In this document: piece after piece, positions 1 through 8,012 of the stretch | Layout of the letters: each line of letters begins with the position of its first letter | How positions within the stretch are numbered: the first letter of the stretch is position 1 | DNA from: JBCDLI01 sp038745535 | Lineage (GTDB): Bacteria > Pseudomonadota > Alphaproteobacteria > Rhizobiales > Rhizobiaceae | Length of the DNA stretch: 23,640 nucleotides | Assembly: GCA_038745535.1 (NCBI GenBank) | Contig: JBCDLI010000042.1 | Location: forward strand, 1-23,640 | Direction: 5' to 3' | The notes under the pieces: model-generated | What the model was told of the DNA's origin: nothing | The model's database searches: none | Seen by the model: the letters and a program-made list of their open reading frames with translations, nothing else | Program-made: the position numbers and the translations under genes

Positions 1-119
1 CGGTCGTCGCCTCGGTCGGATCGCCCGCCGTTTCTATCACTCCGGTCAGGTCGCCCCTTATCATTGCCGCCACGCGCGGGTTTATCACCGCGAGGTGGAC
101 GACGGTCATCTTTTTTCAT
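1..119 (-). CDS. N-terminus of an RluB/RsuA-like rRNA pseudouridine synthase (partial)
   Basis: Reading leftward from ATG at 119 gives about 39 codons without a stop, running off the window edge. The peptide begins MKKDDRRPPRGDKP and continues as a low-complexity G/R/D/N-rich stretch. No catalytic domain is inside the window. Such a charged, glycine/arginine-rich N-terminal extension is typical of alphaproteobacterial large-subunit pseudouridine synthases of the RluB/RsuA type, and these genes are often divergent from tadA in this group, so the identity rests on extension type plus context. An AAGG sequence lies about 8 bases before the ATG. The roughly 70 bases between it and tadA must hold both promoters. 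Another disordered RG-rich protein is possible. Confidence 0.55.
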   Translation of the reverse strand, partial: MKKDDRRPPRGDKPARGGNDKGRPDRSDRNGGRSDRGDD

Positions 120-192
120 GTGTTCGCCTTGGCAAGTTGTGCGACGCATATCAACTTGGCGTCTTGCTTGCGAGGAAAATCAGGCCGTCGCG

Positions 193-657
193 TTGACCCA
201 AAACCACATAAAGCAAACCGGATTTATGGCCGTCGCACTTGATGAAGCCAGGCGCGCTATCGACCTTGATGAAGTGCCGGTGGGTGCGGTCGTCGTTCAT
301 GACGGTCAAATTGTGGCGCAGGGCACAAATCTAACAAACACGCTCTACGACCCAACAGCCCACGCGGAAATCATTGTGCTTCGAGAGGCGGCCGCCAAAC
401 TGGGCACCCATCGCCTCGCCGAATGCGATCTCTATGTCACGTTAGAACCCTGCACCATGTGTGCAGGTGCCATTTCGCATGCTCGTATACGGCGACTTTA
501 CTTCGGCGCCTACGATCTGAAAGGCGGCGCCGTTACGTCCGGCGTGCGCTTCTTTTCAACGCCCACCTGCCACCACGCGCCCGAGATCTATGACGGGATC
601 AGCGAGCGGGAAGCAGCTGCTCTACTGCGAGACTTCTTTCAGAATAAACGCGGCTAG
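193..657 (+). CDS. tadA: tRNA-specific adenosine deaminase TadA
   Basis: This enzyme deaminates adenosine 34 to inosine in the anticodon of tRNA-Arg(ACG), an essential step. The 154-residue reading from TTG at 193 has the cytidine-deaminase fold signature: TAHAEI with zinc-binding His57 and catalytic Glu59, then PCTMC with Cys87 and Cys90. These are the positions known for E. coli TadA, which is the main argument for the unusual TTG start. ATG at 226 is the alternative and would remove 11 residues. The frame stays open upstream to 64, but that part overlaps the divergent gene and does not look like TadA. A GAGGA sequence at 172-176 lies rather far upstream of the TTG. The stop codon shares CTAG with the stop of the convergent lipoprotein gene. 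Confidence 0.93.
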   Translation: MTQNHIKQTGFMAVALDEARRAIDLDEVPVGAVVVHDGQIVAQGTNLTNTLYDPTAHAEIIVLREAAAKLGTHRLAECDLYVTLEPCTMCAGAISHARIRRLYFGAYDLKGGAVTSGVRFFSTPTCHHAPEIYDGISEREAAALLRDFFQNKRG

Positions 658-1208
658 AGCCAAGGGATTAGGCGACGAAGTCCGGTACGTTCGCCCGATG
701 CCCGCCGTAAACGGCGCTGTTTCGCCGCTTCGGATTCGCCCAATACGTCCGTGGCCGCGCCCGGAGCAGGCTGACGATATTCAGACGGCGGATCCGTGAG
801 ATAGATGCGACGGGCACCGGGAGGTCCCGTCCGAGCCGGGCCTTCAGAAGCACCAACCGCAGCGACGGCGTCTGCGCCGCCAACAAAACGGGCGTCACGT
901 CCGCCCTCGTCAATCTCGGCGCGAATGCGGGCGCGTCGTTGTTCGGGGCTTTCCGGCCAAGCTCCTTCTTGCTCGACGACGCTTTGTTGAGGCGTTGGCA
1001 GCGTCGCCGTCGTCGGCGGCTGCACGAGATCAGGACGCGGCGCGTAGTTAATCTTTGTCTGCTCAGGTCGGCCAAGCGCAATTGCAGAGCCCAGATCTTC
1101 CATCAACTGTTCGCCGGCGGTTTTGTCGGTCCCATAGGTTGGGCCTAGGCAAGCGGACACCGAAACGGCCATCGCGCACACCGCAAATGCCTTAATTGTA
1201 TTTCTCAT
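654..1208 (-). CDS. Small lipoprotein, possibly BamF/DUF3035-like
   Basis: The 184-residue product starts with a short basic n-region, a hydrophobic core and a lipobox ending VSAC, with the lipidated cysteine at residue 20, so it should be a lipoprotein facing the periplasm. The mature part is rich in Pro, Arg, Ala and Glu. It carries a YAPRPDLV...PP...LPTPQQ stretch, which resembles the conserved segment of the alphaproteobacterial lipoproteins called BamF/DUF3035; those sit near ileS in several genomes. That match is from memory and is tentative. An in-frame ATG at 1238 would only lengthen the n-region by ten residues. The gene lies 149 bases downstream of ileS on the same strand, and its stop overlaps that of tadA by convergence. 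Confidence 0.72.
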   Translation of the reverse strand: MRNTIKAFAVCAMAVSVSACLGPTYGTDKTAGEQLMEDLGSAIALGRPEQTKINYAPRPDLVQPPTTATLPTPQQSVVEQEGAWPESPEQRRARIRAEIDEGGRDARFVGGADAVAAVGASEGPARTGPPGARRIYLTDPPSEYRQPAPGAATDVLGESEAAKQRRLRRASGERTGLRRLIPWL

Positions 1209-1357
1209 GCGCCACGCCACCCGCCGGTTTTTCCTCATATTGCCCGTGATCGTTGAATCCGGCCACATTGTGTCTCTAATCTCTACAACGCCATCGGCAC
1301 CGTCGCAAATGCGACCTTCAGATTTGGTTAACCATAAATCTTCATCCCGCCCGGCGG

Positions 1358-4354
1358 TCAAATCTGCCCGAGTGCTTTCAGTTCGTGGAGCACCTTCGCG
1401 TCACGCGCCGACACGTCAGGAAATGCCGGATCGCTGCCAACATCTTGCGTCACGCGCCACGACCGCGCGCACTTTTTACCCTCGGCCATTTCCGGGACAA
1501 CTGCAACGCCGGAAACCTCTGGCAGGGCGAACGCATCTTCGGGCGCTGCCTTATCTGAGAATGCGATTGCCGACGTAATGCAGATTTCATCCATGTCTAC
1601 GTCGTCGATTGCGGACCGCAGAGCCTCATCGGTGATGTGAACAAAGGGTGCTGCTTCCAACGAAGAGCCAATGCGCTTTTCGCGACGTTCTACTTCAAGC
1701 GCGCCTGTAACGACCCGGCGGACCTGACGAACCTTGCGCCATTTCGCGGCCAAATCATCGTCGCGCCAGTGGTCCGGGCATCCCCTGAATTGCTCCAGGT
1801 GAACCGACTTCGCATCGGGATAGCGCTCAAGCCACGCCTCTTCCATGGTGAAAGGCAGCATCGGCGCGAGCCACGTGACCAGACGGTCAAACAGTTGATG
1901 CACCACCTGCAAAGCGGCCTTGCGCTTCATGGATGATGGCGCTTCGCAGTAAAGCGTATCCTTGCGCACGTCGAAGTAGAACGCGGAAAGATCGCTCACC
2001 ATGAAGTCGAGCAGGTTTCTGGCGATGCGCTTGAAGTCGAAACTGTTATATCCGTCGCGCACGACACTATCCAATTCCCAGAGTCGGTGCAGCATAAGCC
2101 GCTCCAACTCCGGCATGTTCGCGTAGTCTACGCTTTCGCCTTTGTCATGCGCAAGCGTGCCGAGCATCCAGCGCGTGGTGTTTCGCAGCTTACGGTAGCT
2201 ATCGATGTTTGTTTGCAGGATCGTTTTGCCCAAGCGCAGATCTTCGGAATAATCCGAGGTGGTCACCCAGAGGCGCAAAATGTCCGCGCCCGACTGTTTG
2301 ATGACTTCCTGTGGTGTGACCACATTGCCCTTCGATTTCGACATCTTGGTTCCGTCTTCGGCCATAACGAACCCGTGCGTCAGCACCGCATCATAGGGCG
2401 CGCGACCGCGCGTACCTGCGCTTTCCAAAAGTGACGAGTGGAACCAACCCCGGTGCTGATCCGAACCTTCCAGATAGAGGTCGGCTGGCCATTTCAGGTC
2501 TTTGCGTTGCTCTAAGCAAAACGCGTGCGTGGAGCCGGAATCAAACCAGACATCAAGGATATCGTCGATTTTCGCCCACTTTTCGATGTCATCGACAAAA
2601 CCTTCAAGGAAGCGTTCGCGCGCGCCATCCTCGTACCACGCGTCAGCGCCTTCGGCGGCAAACGCATCGCGAATGCGGGCACGCAGCTCGTCAGATTTTT
2701 CGAAATCAGGTCCGGGTATCACCTGACCGGTGTCCTCATGGCGGAAGACCGAGATCGGTACACCCCACGCGCGTTGTCGACTAAGCACCCAGTCCGGGCG
2801 CTGCTCAATCATCGAATGCAGGCGCTTTTGCCCCTGCGGCGGCACAAAGCGCGTTTCCTCAATGGCCGCTAACGCGGTTTGGCGCAGTGTGCCCATATTT
2901 CTCTTTCCGCCCGGCGCATCTGCTTGGGCGTCCGTTCGCGCACTGGCACTCGCTTCGCTCGCTTGTGCTGCCACGGAGGGAGCGCCGAGCTGCTGGTCCA
3001 TGTAGACAAACCACTGGGGCGTGTTGCGGAAGATCACCGGCTTCTTGGAACGCCATGAATGGGGATATTCGTGCTTCAAACGACCGCGCGCGAAGAGATT
3101 ATTGACGTTGATCAGCGCTTCGATCACGCGCTTGTTCGCGTCACCCTTCTTGCCTTTGTCATCCAGCACGCGTGCACCTTCGAAACCCGGTGCGTCAGCG
3201 GTGTAGTAGCCGCGATCATCGACGGTAAACGGAATCCGTGTGTCTATGCCTTTGGCTTCCAGATCGCGCGCGCTCGACATCCAAATTTCAAAGTCATCGC
3301 GACCGTGGCCGGGTGCCGTGTGCACGAAGCCCGTTCCCGCATCGTCGGTGACGTGATCGCCGTCGAGCAATGCCACGTCAAAATCGTAGCCTTGGCCTCG
3401 GAGGGGATGGGAAAGCGTGAGCGCCGCTAGCTCATTGCCCGGGACTTCCCGAACGCGATTGTATTCAAGTTTGGCTTTTTCAAAACACTCAGGCGCAAGC
3501 TTATCGGCAAAGATCAGTTTCTCCCCCGCCTGCGGACCGAAGTCGTTTTCTGCGGCGGTGACTTCATACAGCCCGTAGCTGATCTTTGATGAGAAGCAGA
3601 CCGCGCGGTTCCCGGGTATTGTCCACGGTGTCGTGGTCCAGATGACGATCGGCAGGCCATCGAGCTCTTCAGAGCCAGAGACAATTGGAAACTTCGCCCA
3701 GATCGTATCGCTTTCATGAAGCTCGTATTCCACCTCGGCCTCGGCAAGCGCTGTGCGCTCGACCACGCTCCACATAACGGGCTTTGACCCGCGATAGAGT
3801 TGACCCGATTGGGAAAATTTCATCAATTCATCGGCAATGACTGCCTCGGCTTCAAACGCCATCGTCAGATACGGGTCTTTAAAATCGCCGGTCACGCCAA
3901 GGCGCTGGAATTCTTCCGATTGCACGCCAACCCAATGGGTTGCGAAATCACGGCACTCCTTGCGGAATTCGTTGATCGACACTTCGTCCTTGTCGCGGCC
4001 TTTAGAACGATACTGCTCCTCGATCTTCCATTCGATGGGCAGACCGTGGCAGTCCCAGCCGGGCACATAATTACTGTCGTAACCGCGCATCTGGAACGAC
4101 CGCGTTATGACATCTTTCAGCACCTTGTTCAGTGCGTGGCCGATGTGGAGATTGCCGTTTGCATAAGGTGGCCCATCGTGCAGCACGTATTTCGGGCGAC
4201 CGGCACCATCCTCGCGCAACGTTTTATAGAGATCCATCTCGTGCCAACGCGCGATGATCTCCGGCTCTTTCTTCGGCAGCCCTGCCCGCATCGGAAAATC
4301 GGTCTTCGGCAGAAAAAGTGTTTTGGAATAGTCGACTGACGGTTTGTCGCTCAT
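1358..4354 (-). CDS. ileS: Isoleucyl-tRNA synthetase
   Basis: Class I aminoacyl-tRNA synthetase of about 998 residues that charges tRNA-Ile in the cytoplasm. Visible landmarks are the HIGH motif (residues 70-73), the CP1 editing domain with WTTTPWTIPGNRAV (about 239-252) and GTGFVHTAPGHGRDD, and KMSKS (670-674). The start at 4354 follows a GGATGAAAAC stretch and gives the usual N-terminus (VDYSKTLFLPKTDFPMRAG); ATG at 4366 is the alternative, and the longer open frame to 4525 is probably leader. Two oddities: a low-complexity Ala/Ser/Asp-rich insertion at about residues 458-486, and a C-terminal zinc finger reduced to one cysteine (KKCARSW, then PDVSARDA where CxxC pairs are usual). It lies 192 bases downstream of an SDR gene. 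Confidence 0.97.
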   Translation of the reverse strand: MSDKPSVDYSKTLFLPKTDFPMRAGLPKKEPEIIARWHEMDLYKTLREDGAGRPKYVLHDGPPYANGNLHIGHALNKVLKDVITRSFQMRGYDSNYVPGWDCHGLPIEWKIEEQYRSKGRDKDEVSINEFRKECRDFATHWVGVQSEEFQRLGVTGDFKDPYLTMAFEAEAVIADELMKFSQSGQLYRGSKPVMWSVVERTALAEAEVEYELHESDTIWAKFPIVSGSEELDGLPIVIWTTTPWTIPGNRAVCFSSKISYGLYEVTAAENDFGPQAGEKLIFADKLAPECFEKAKLEYNRVREVPGNELAALTLSHPLRGQGYDFDVALLDGDHVTDDAGTGFVHTAPGHGRDDFEIWMSSARDLEAKGIDTRIPFTVDDRGYYTADAPGFEGARVLDDKGKKGDANKRVIEALINVNNLFARGRLKHEYPHSWRSKKPVIFRNTPQWFVYMDQQLGAPSVAAQASEASASARTDAQADAPGGKRNMGTLRQTALAAIEETRFVPPQGQKRLHSMIEQRPDWVLSRQRAWGVPISVFRHEDTGQVIPGPDFEKSDELRARIRDAFAAEGADAWYEDGARERFLEGFVDDIEKWAKIDDILDVWFDSGSTHAFCLEQRKDLKWPADLYLEGSDQHRGWFHSSLLESAGTRGRAPYDAVLTHGFVMAEDGTKMSKSKGNVVTPQEVIKQSGADILRLWVTTSDYSEDLRLGKTILQTNIDSYRKLRNTTRWMLGTLAHDKGESVDYANMPELERLMLHRLWELDSVVRDGYNSFDFKRIARNLLDFMVSDLSAFYFDVRKDTLYCEAPSSMKRKAALQVVHQLFDRLVTWLAPMLPFTMEEAWLERYPDAKSVHLEQFRGCPDHWRDDDLAAKWRKVRQVRRVVTGALEVERREKRIGSSLEAAPFVHITDEALRSAIDDVDMDEICITSAIAFSDKAAPEDAFALPEVSGVAVVPEMAEGKKCARSWRVTQDVGSDPAFPDVSARDAKVLHELKALGQI

Positions 4355-4436
4355 GTTTTCATCCATGGGTCGCCGCAACGTAGTGCAGCGCGAAATTTCG
4401 TTCGGATTGGAGGAATGGGGCGCTGACTTCAAGCGC

Positions 4437-4474
4437 AAAATCCCGGCCCCGCGCTCACCTAAAGGCGGACCGGG
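4437..4474 (-). terminator. Terminator-like hairpin between the SDR gene and ileS
   Basis: On the minus strand a GC-rich inverted repeat (CCCGG with CCGGG, plus an inner GCGG with CCGC and mismatches between) is followed by ATTTT. It lies 73 bases after the SDR stop and about 80 bases before the ileS start. It may end the upstream operon, or regulate read-through into ileS. The T-run is short, so efficiency is uncertain. Confidence 0.4.
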
Positions 4475-4546
4475 CCAGTAATTCGGATTGTGCGTTCTAT
4501 TTCGCTCATGGAAAGCGGATAGCACCTTAACAGAATTATTTGAAGC

Positions 4547-5296
4547 CTAGTCCGCCACGGTCTTCTCCAGCTTATCGTAGATGATCTTGCGCATGAGTTT
4601 GGTCATTGAAGCTGGCGCAACTCGACCAAGCACGGCAGTCGCTTTCGCCGCGCCACCGGGCAGGCTTTTGGATTTGCCAGCCATGATATCGGCAAGAATG
4701 ATTTTGGCCGCGGCCACCGGTGTCATTCGTTTACTTGCGTCAGCCCCTTTTGGCGCGTGACGCTCGGCGTGGGCGGTGCGCAGTGGACCGGGAAAGGCGC
4801 AAGTCACGGAAATCGAGCGTGACTTGGCAAACGGTTTGCGGATCGACTTTGCATAAATCGCGAGCGCATCTTTTGATGCCGCATAGCTCGCCGCGCCCGG
4901 ATACCCAGCATAGTGTGAGAGCGACGAGACGAAACCGATGTGACCACCCTCAGAAATCATGTTTTCCGCCATCAGCCCCGCGCAAAGCACGATTGGAGCC
5001 TCGGAATTGATGGCGAGCACACGCGCGTGAGCGTCGGCATCGATCTCTTCAAACTTGCCCGTCGCCGAAATCCCAGCGTTGAAGATGACCACATCGAACG
5101 GCCCGCGCTTCACAAGCTGCTTCAAAGCAAAATCAACATTGTGCGATGAGGCCAGGTCACATGGGATGTGGTCAAAACCGCAACCCGTTTCTGGCGTCGT
5201 AATGTCGAGGCTCGTCACTTCAAAGCCGCGCACTTTTAGCGCATCACAGAAAGCCCGGCCAAGGCCGCTCGTTCCGCCGGTCACCAACGCCTTCAC
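4547..5296 (-). CDS. Short-chain dehydrogenase/reductase (SDR)
   Basis: A 249-residue Rossmann-fold oxidoreductase of the classical SDR type. It shows the nucleotide-binding motif TGGTSGLG (6-13), NAG (73-75), a catalytic serine near 124-125, and the YAASK motif with Tyr138 and Lys142. Asp31 after the second strand suggests a preference for NAD(H). The substrate cannot be read from the sequence. The start is GTG at 5296, which overlaps the TGA of the preceding SDR gene by 4 bases (GTGA), indicating translational coupling. The C-terminal half is basic and has a run (AAKATAVLGRVAPAS) that could associate with membranes. Confidence 0.87.
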   Translation of the reverse strand: MKALVTGGTSGLGRAFCDALKVRGFEVTSLDITTPETGCGFDHIPCDLASSHNVDFALKQLVKRGPFDVVIFNAGISATGKFEEIDADAHARVLAINSEAPIVLCAGLMAENMISEGGHIGFVSSLSHYAGYPGAASYAASKDALAIYAKSIRKPFAKSRSISVTCAFPGPLRTAHAERHAPKGADASKRMTPVAAAKIILADIMAGKSKSLPGGAAKATAVLGRVAPASMTKLMRKIIYDKLEKTVAD

Positions 5297-6003
5297 GTTA
5301 GCCTCCGCGCTCGCGCAGCGCCCGCACTCCAGTGCTGTAGGAAACTAACGACGCGCGGCGAGCTCTTGCGCACAATTTGCCCTTCAATCATGGCTGCAGC
5401 TGCGTCCGCTGGCACGAAAAATTCACCAGCCTTGCCGGGATCAAATCCAGCCTTCGAATGCATTGCGGTTTTCGTCGGTCCGGGATGGATCACCTGCACG
5501 GCCACCCTGCCCTGCCATTCGGATCGCAGCGCCCGCGCAAAGCCATCAAGCCCAGCCTTTGACGCTGCATAGGTGGGAAACATGGATTGCCCCTTGCGTG
5601 CAACTGAACCGATCAGCGTTAGCGTACCGTTACGCTTGGCCAGCCATGGGAAGAGAGTGCGCGCGAGCACAATCGGCGACACCATGTTCGTCGCAAGCGT
5701 TTCGCGAATGATTTCGGTGCTTTCGGCTCCGTCTTCGACAACATATCCAGTGCCCGCGTTCAGGATCACATTGTCGAGGCTGGTCCAACTGTTGCTTAGA
5801 AGAGACGCTGCAATCGTCTCACTCGCGTCAGCCGGTTTGCTCAGGTCAGCTTGGATATAAAACTGACAAGCCTTGGCGTCCGCTTCGGGTTCGGGTTTGC
5901 GACCAACGCCGGCAACCGCATGGTTTTCAGCTAGCCGGTTTGCCAACGCCTGCCCGATGCCGCTCGTAACGCCGGTGATGAGAATTTTACGCGGGTGTGC
6001 CAT
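5293..6003 (-). CDS. Short-chain dehydrogenase/reductase (SDR)
   Basis: A 236-residue classical SDR with TGVTSGIG (10-17), LNAG (81-84), catalytic Ser133 in IGSVAR, and YAASK with Tyr145 and Lys149. Arg35 after the second strand (GVGRKP) suggests NADP(H), unlike its downstream neighbour, so the pair may act on different cofactors or on related substrates. The ATG at 6003 directly follows the TAG stop of ribF with no gap, and the gene overlaps the next SDR by 4 bases. The two SDRs share motifs but differ widely, so they are not a recent duplication. The substrate is unknown; the position inside a ribF cluster does not by itself imply a flavin role. Confidence 0.87.
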   Translation of the reverse strand: MAHPRKILITGVTSGIGQALANRLAENHAVAGVGRKPEPEADAKACQFYIQADLSKPADASETIAASLLSNSWTSLDNVILNAGTGYVVEDGAESTEIIRETLATNMVSPIVLARTLFPWLAKRNGTLTLIGSVARKGQSMFPTYAASKAGLDGFARALRSEWQGRVAVQVIHPGPTKTAMHSKAGFDPGKAGEFFVPADAAAAMIEGQIVRKSSPRVVSFLQHWSAGAARARRLT

Positions 6004-6987
6004 CTACTCAGAAAGTGCTGCTGCGTTCAGCTTTTCGTCGAGCGCAGAAAAGTCGGTTGTACCGGATAAAATCTCCCGCGCCTTTGCAGCATCTTTGTCC
6101 ATCTGTTCTTTCAGCGCATCTATGCCGGAGAATTTCTGCTCACCCCGAATGAAGGCGTGGAAGCTCACTTCAAAAGTGCGGTCATAGAGATCAATTGTGC
6201 GATCGAAAATATGGGTCTCCAGAAGCGGCCCGCCCGCGACATCCACGGTTGGTCTTCGACCAAAATTGGCAATGCCGGGCAACGGCGTTTCATCGGCACC
6301 ATGCACCATCACGGCATATACACCGTGGGCAAGCGGCATCGTCTCTTCCAGCACCATGTTTGCGGTTGGGAATCCGAGCGTGCGGCCCAATTGCTTGCCG
6401 TGTATGACCTCTGCGGACACGCGAAACTTATAGCCAAACAGACTGTTTGCCAGGCCCAAGTCACCAGCCGTTAGCGCGTCGCGAATGCGAGAGGACGAGA
6501 TAACCTCAAAGGTCTTATCGCGCTCGGCATCCACCAACGAGACGTCGAAACCGTGCTTCTTTCCGGCTTCCATTAAAAATGCCGGGCCACCCTGTCGGTT
6601 TACCCCGAAGTGAAAATCAAAACCCGTCACCACGTGCTTTGCCTGCAAAGCACCGATCAAGATATCGTCAACGAATTGATCTGCGGTCTGTTTGGAAAAC
6701 TCCCGTGAAAACGGCACCTCCAGCACGCCGCTTGCGCCTGCACATTGCAGGATCGTCGACTTCATCGCCGCATCGGTAAGCCGCGCGACAGGCTCATCTG
6801 GTTTGAAAACCGTACGCGGATGGGGCTCGAAGGTCATCGCGATCACGGGTTGGGTCTTGTTGGTGCGTGAGCCAAGCGCACGGTCAATCACCAGTTGGTG
6901 CCCCCTATGCACGCCGTCGAAATTGCCAATGGCCACAACACCACCCAGCATCCCGTCAGGAATATCGCCAAATCCGGTAACGCGCAT
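6004..6987 (-). CDS. ribF: Bifunctional riboflavin kinase/FMN adenylyltransferase
   Basis: Converts riboflavin to FMN and then FAD. The 327-residue length is normal. The N-terminal nucleotidyltransferase half has GNFDGVHRGHQ (about 22-32) and ISSSRIRDAL; the C-terminal kinase half has GRTLGFPTANM, GVYAV, and LETHIFD. The segment FGVNRQGG replaces the more common FGKGRxG, a mild variation in the adenylyltransferase domain. Its ATG overlaps the TGA of the HAD gene by one base (TGATG), and its TAG abuts the SDR start, so it is part of a tight four-gene unit. Cytoplasmic. Confidence 0.96.
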   Translation of the reverse strand: MRVTGFGDIPDGMLGGVVAIGNFDGVHRGHQLVIDRALGSRTNKTQPVIAMTFEPHPRTVFKPDEPVARLTDAAMKSTILQCAGASGVLEVPFSREFSKQTADQFVDDILIGALQAKHVVTGFDFHFGVNRQGGPAFLMEAGKKHGFDVSLVDAERDKTFEVISSSRIRDALTAGDLGLANSLFGYKFRVSAEVIHGKQLGRTLGFPTANMVLEETMPLAHGVYAVMVHGADETPLPGIANFGRRPTVDVAGGPLLETHIFDRTIDLYDRTFEVSFHAFIRGEQKFSGIDALKEQMDKDAAKAREILSGTTDFSALDEKLNAAALSE

Positions 6988-7841
6988 CAGGCCAAGCGCA
7001 CCGTCATTGCGGTCGCTGACGCCCCATGATCGGCCAAAAACTGTTCAACGTGCGCGACCTCGGGCTTGCCCGGCTCACCATATTCTCGAGCATGAATACC
7101 GTTGGTCACAAACAGAAGATCCAAGCCGGCGTCATTGGCGCCCTTCACATCAGTCGTGACGCCGTCGCCGATTGCGAGAACGCGGCTCTTATCGACTTCT
7201 GATCCCATAAGCTTTTTCGCCACGGTGAAAACGCGTTCATATATGGGGGTGTGCGGCTTGCCGGCGATAAGCGTTTTACCGCCAAGTTCTGCATAATCGC
7301 GCGCAAGGGCACCCGCGCAATAAAGCAGCCGATCACCGCGCTCGACCACAATGTCAGGATTGGCACAGATGAACGGGACGCCGCGATGCTGTAGCCTATC
7401 GAGCAGGTCGGCGTAGTCGCTCGGCGTCTCGGTTTCATCGTCGACCAGCCCGGTACAGACGACGCTGCCCGCGTCACCTTCCGCGACGAGTTCCACGTTC
7501 AGACCTTCAAACAGTGCTAAGTCGCGCTCCGGTCCAAGGTGAAAAACGCGACGGTCGTTTGCCGTTATCAAGGTTCTGGTGACATCGCCGGAGGTCACAA
7601 TACCATCAAAAGCGGCTTGTGAGACGTTGAGGCCGTTCAACTGATCGACGACGCCCGGCGCAGGCCGCGGCGAGTTCGTAATCAGCACCACGCACTTACC
7701 CGCCGTGCGTGCCTTCATCAGTGCGGCTGCTGCGTCGGGAAAGGACGCTTCACCGTTGTGAATAACGCCCCAAACATCGCAGGCGATCAGATCGTATTGA
7801 TCTGTGAGTTCATCGAGATATTCGATTGATCTTAAAGACAT
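6987..7841 (-). CDS. TIGR01459-type HAD superfamily class IIA hydrolase
   Basis: A 284-residue phosphatase-like protein. HAD motifs are all visible: CDVWGVIHNG with nucleophile Asp22, TNSPRP (55-60), Lys195 in GKPH, and GDGVTTD with Asp226 and Asp231. Trp24 occupies the position of the usual general-acid aspartate (DxD); from memory this DxWG form is normal for the TIGR01459 family, whose substrate is unknown. It is the first gene of the leftward HAD-ribF-SDR-SDR unit and its linkage to ribF is common in alphaproteobacteria, suggesting but not proving a role with phosphorylated flavin intermediates. No strong ribosome binding site precedes ATG 7841. Confidence 0.9.
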   Translation of the reverse strand: MSLRSIEYLDELTDQYDLIACDVWGVIHNGEASFPDAAAALMKARTAGKCVVLITNSPRPAPGVVDQLNGLNVSQAAFDGIVTSGDVTRTLITANDRRVFHLGPERDLALFEGLNVELVAEGDAGSVVCTGLVDDETETPSDYADLLDRLQHRGVPFICANPDIVVERGDRLLYCAGALARDYAELGGKTLIAGKPHTPIYERVFTVAKKLMGSEVDKSRVLAIGDGVTTDVKGANDAGLDLLFVTNGIHAREYGEPGKPEVAHVEQFLADHGASATAMTVRLA

Positions 7842-8012
7842 GCGTGGAGTGACCGAAGGACTGTTTCGACGTGCAAATCAGCCAGCCGCTGATTGCTCAC
7901 GTGCTGGCATTAACCGAAGGTGTTCACCCTGTCACCAAGAACCATTTGGCGAGTGTGCATCTGCAGCAATATCATTGACCAAACGGTAACCATATCTTCG
8001 GGCAAGCACTGA

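Noticed and set aside
64..192. TadA N-terminal extension
   Set aside because: It overlaps the divergent pseudouridine synthase start and would displace the catalytic residues from the standard numbering.
4355..4525. N-terminal extension of IleS by 57 residues
   Set aside because: The extension has no resemblance to IleS and passes through a terminator-like hairpin; the ATG at 4354 gives the normal N-terminus.
7022..7090. Trp24 in place of the second catalytic Asp in the HAD protein, as a possible inactivation
   Set aside because: The DxWG form is, to my knowledge, normal for this HAD subfamily, so it is not an anomaly.
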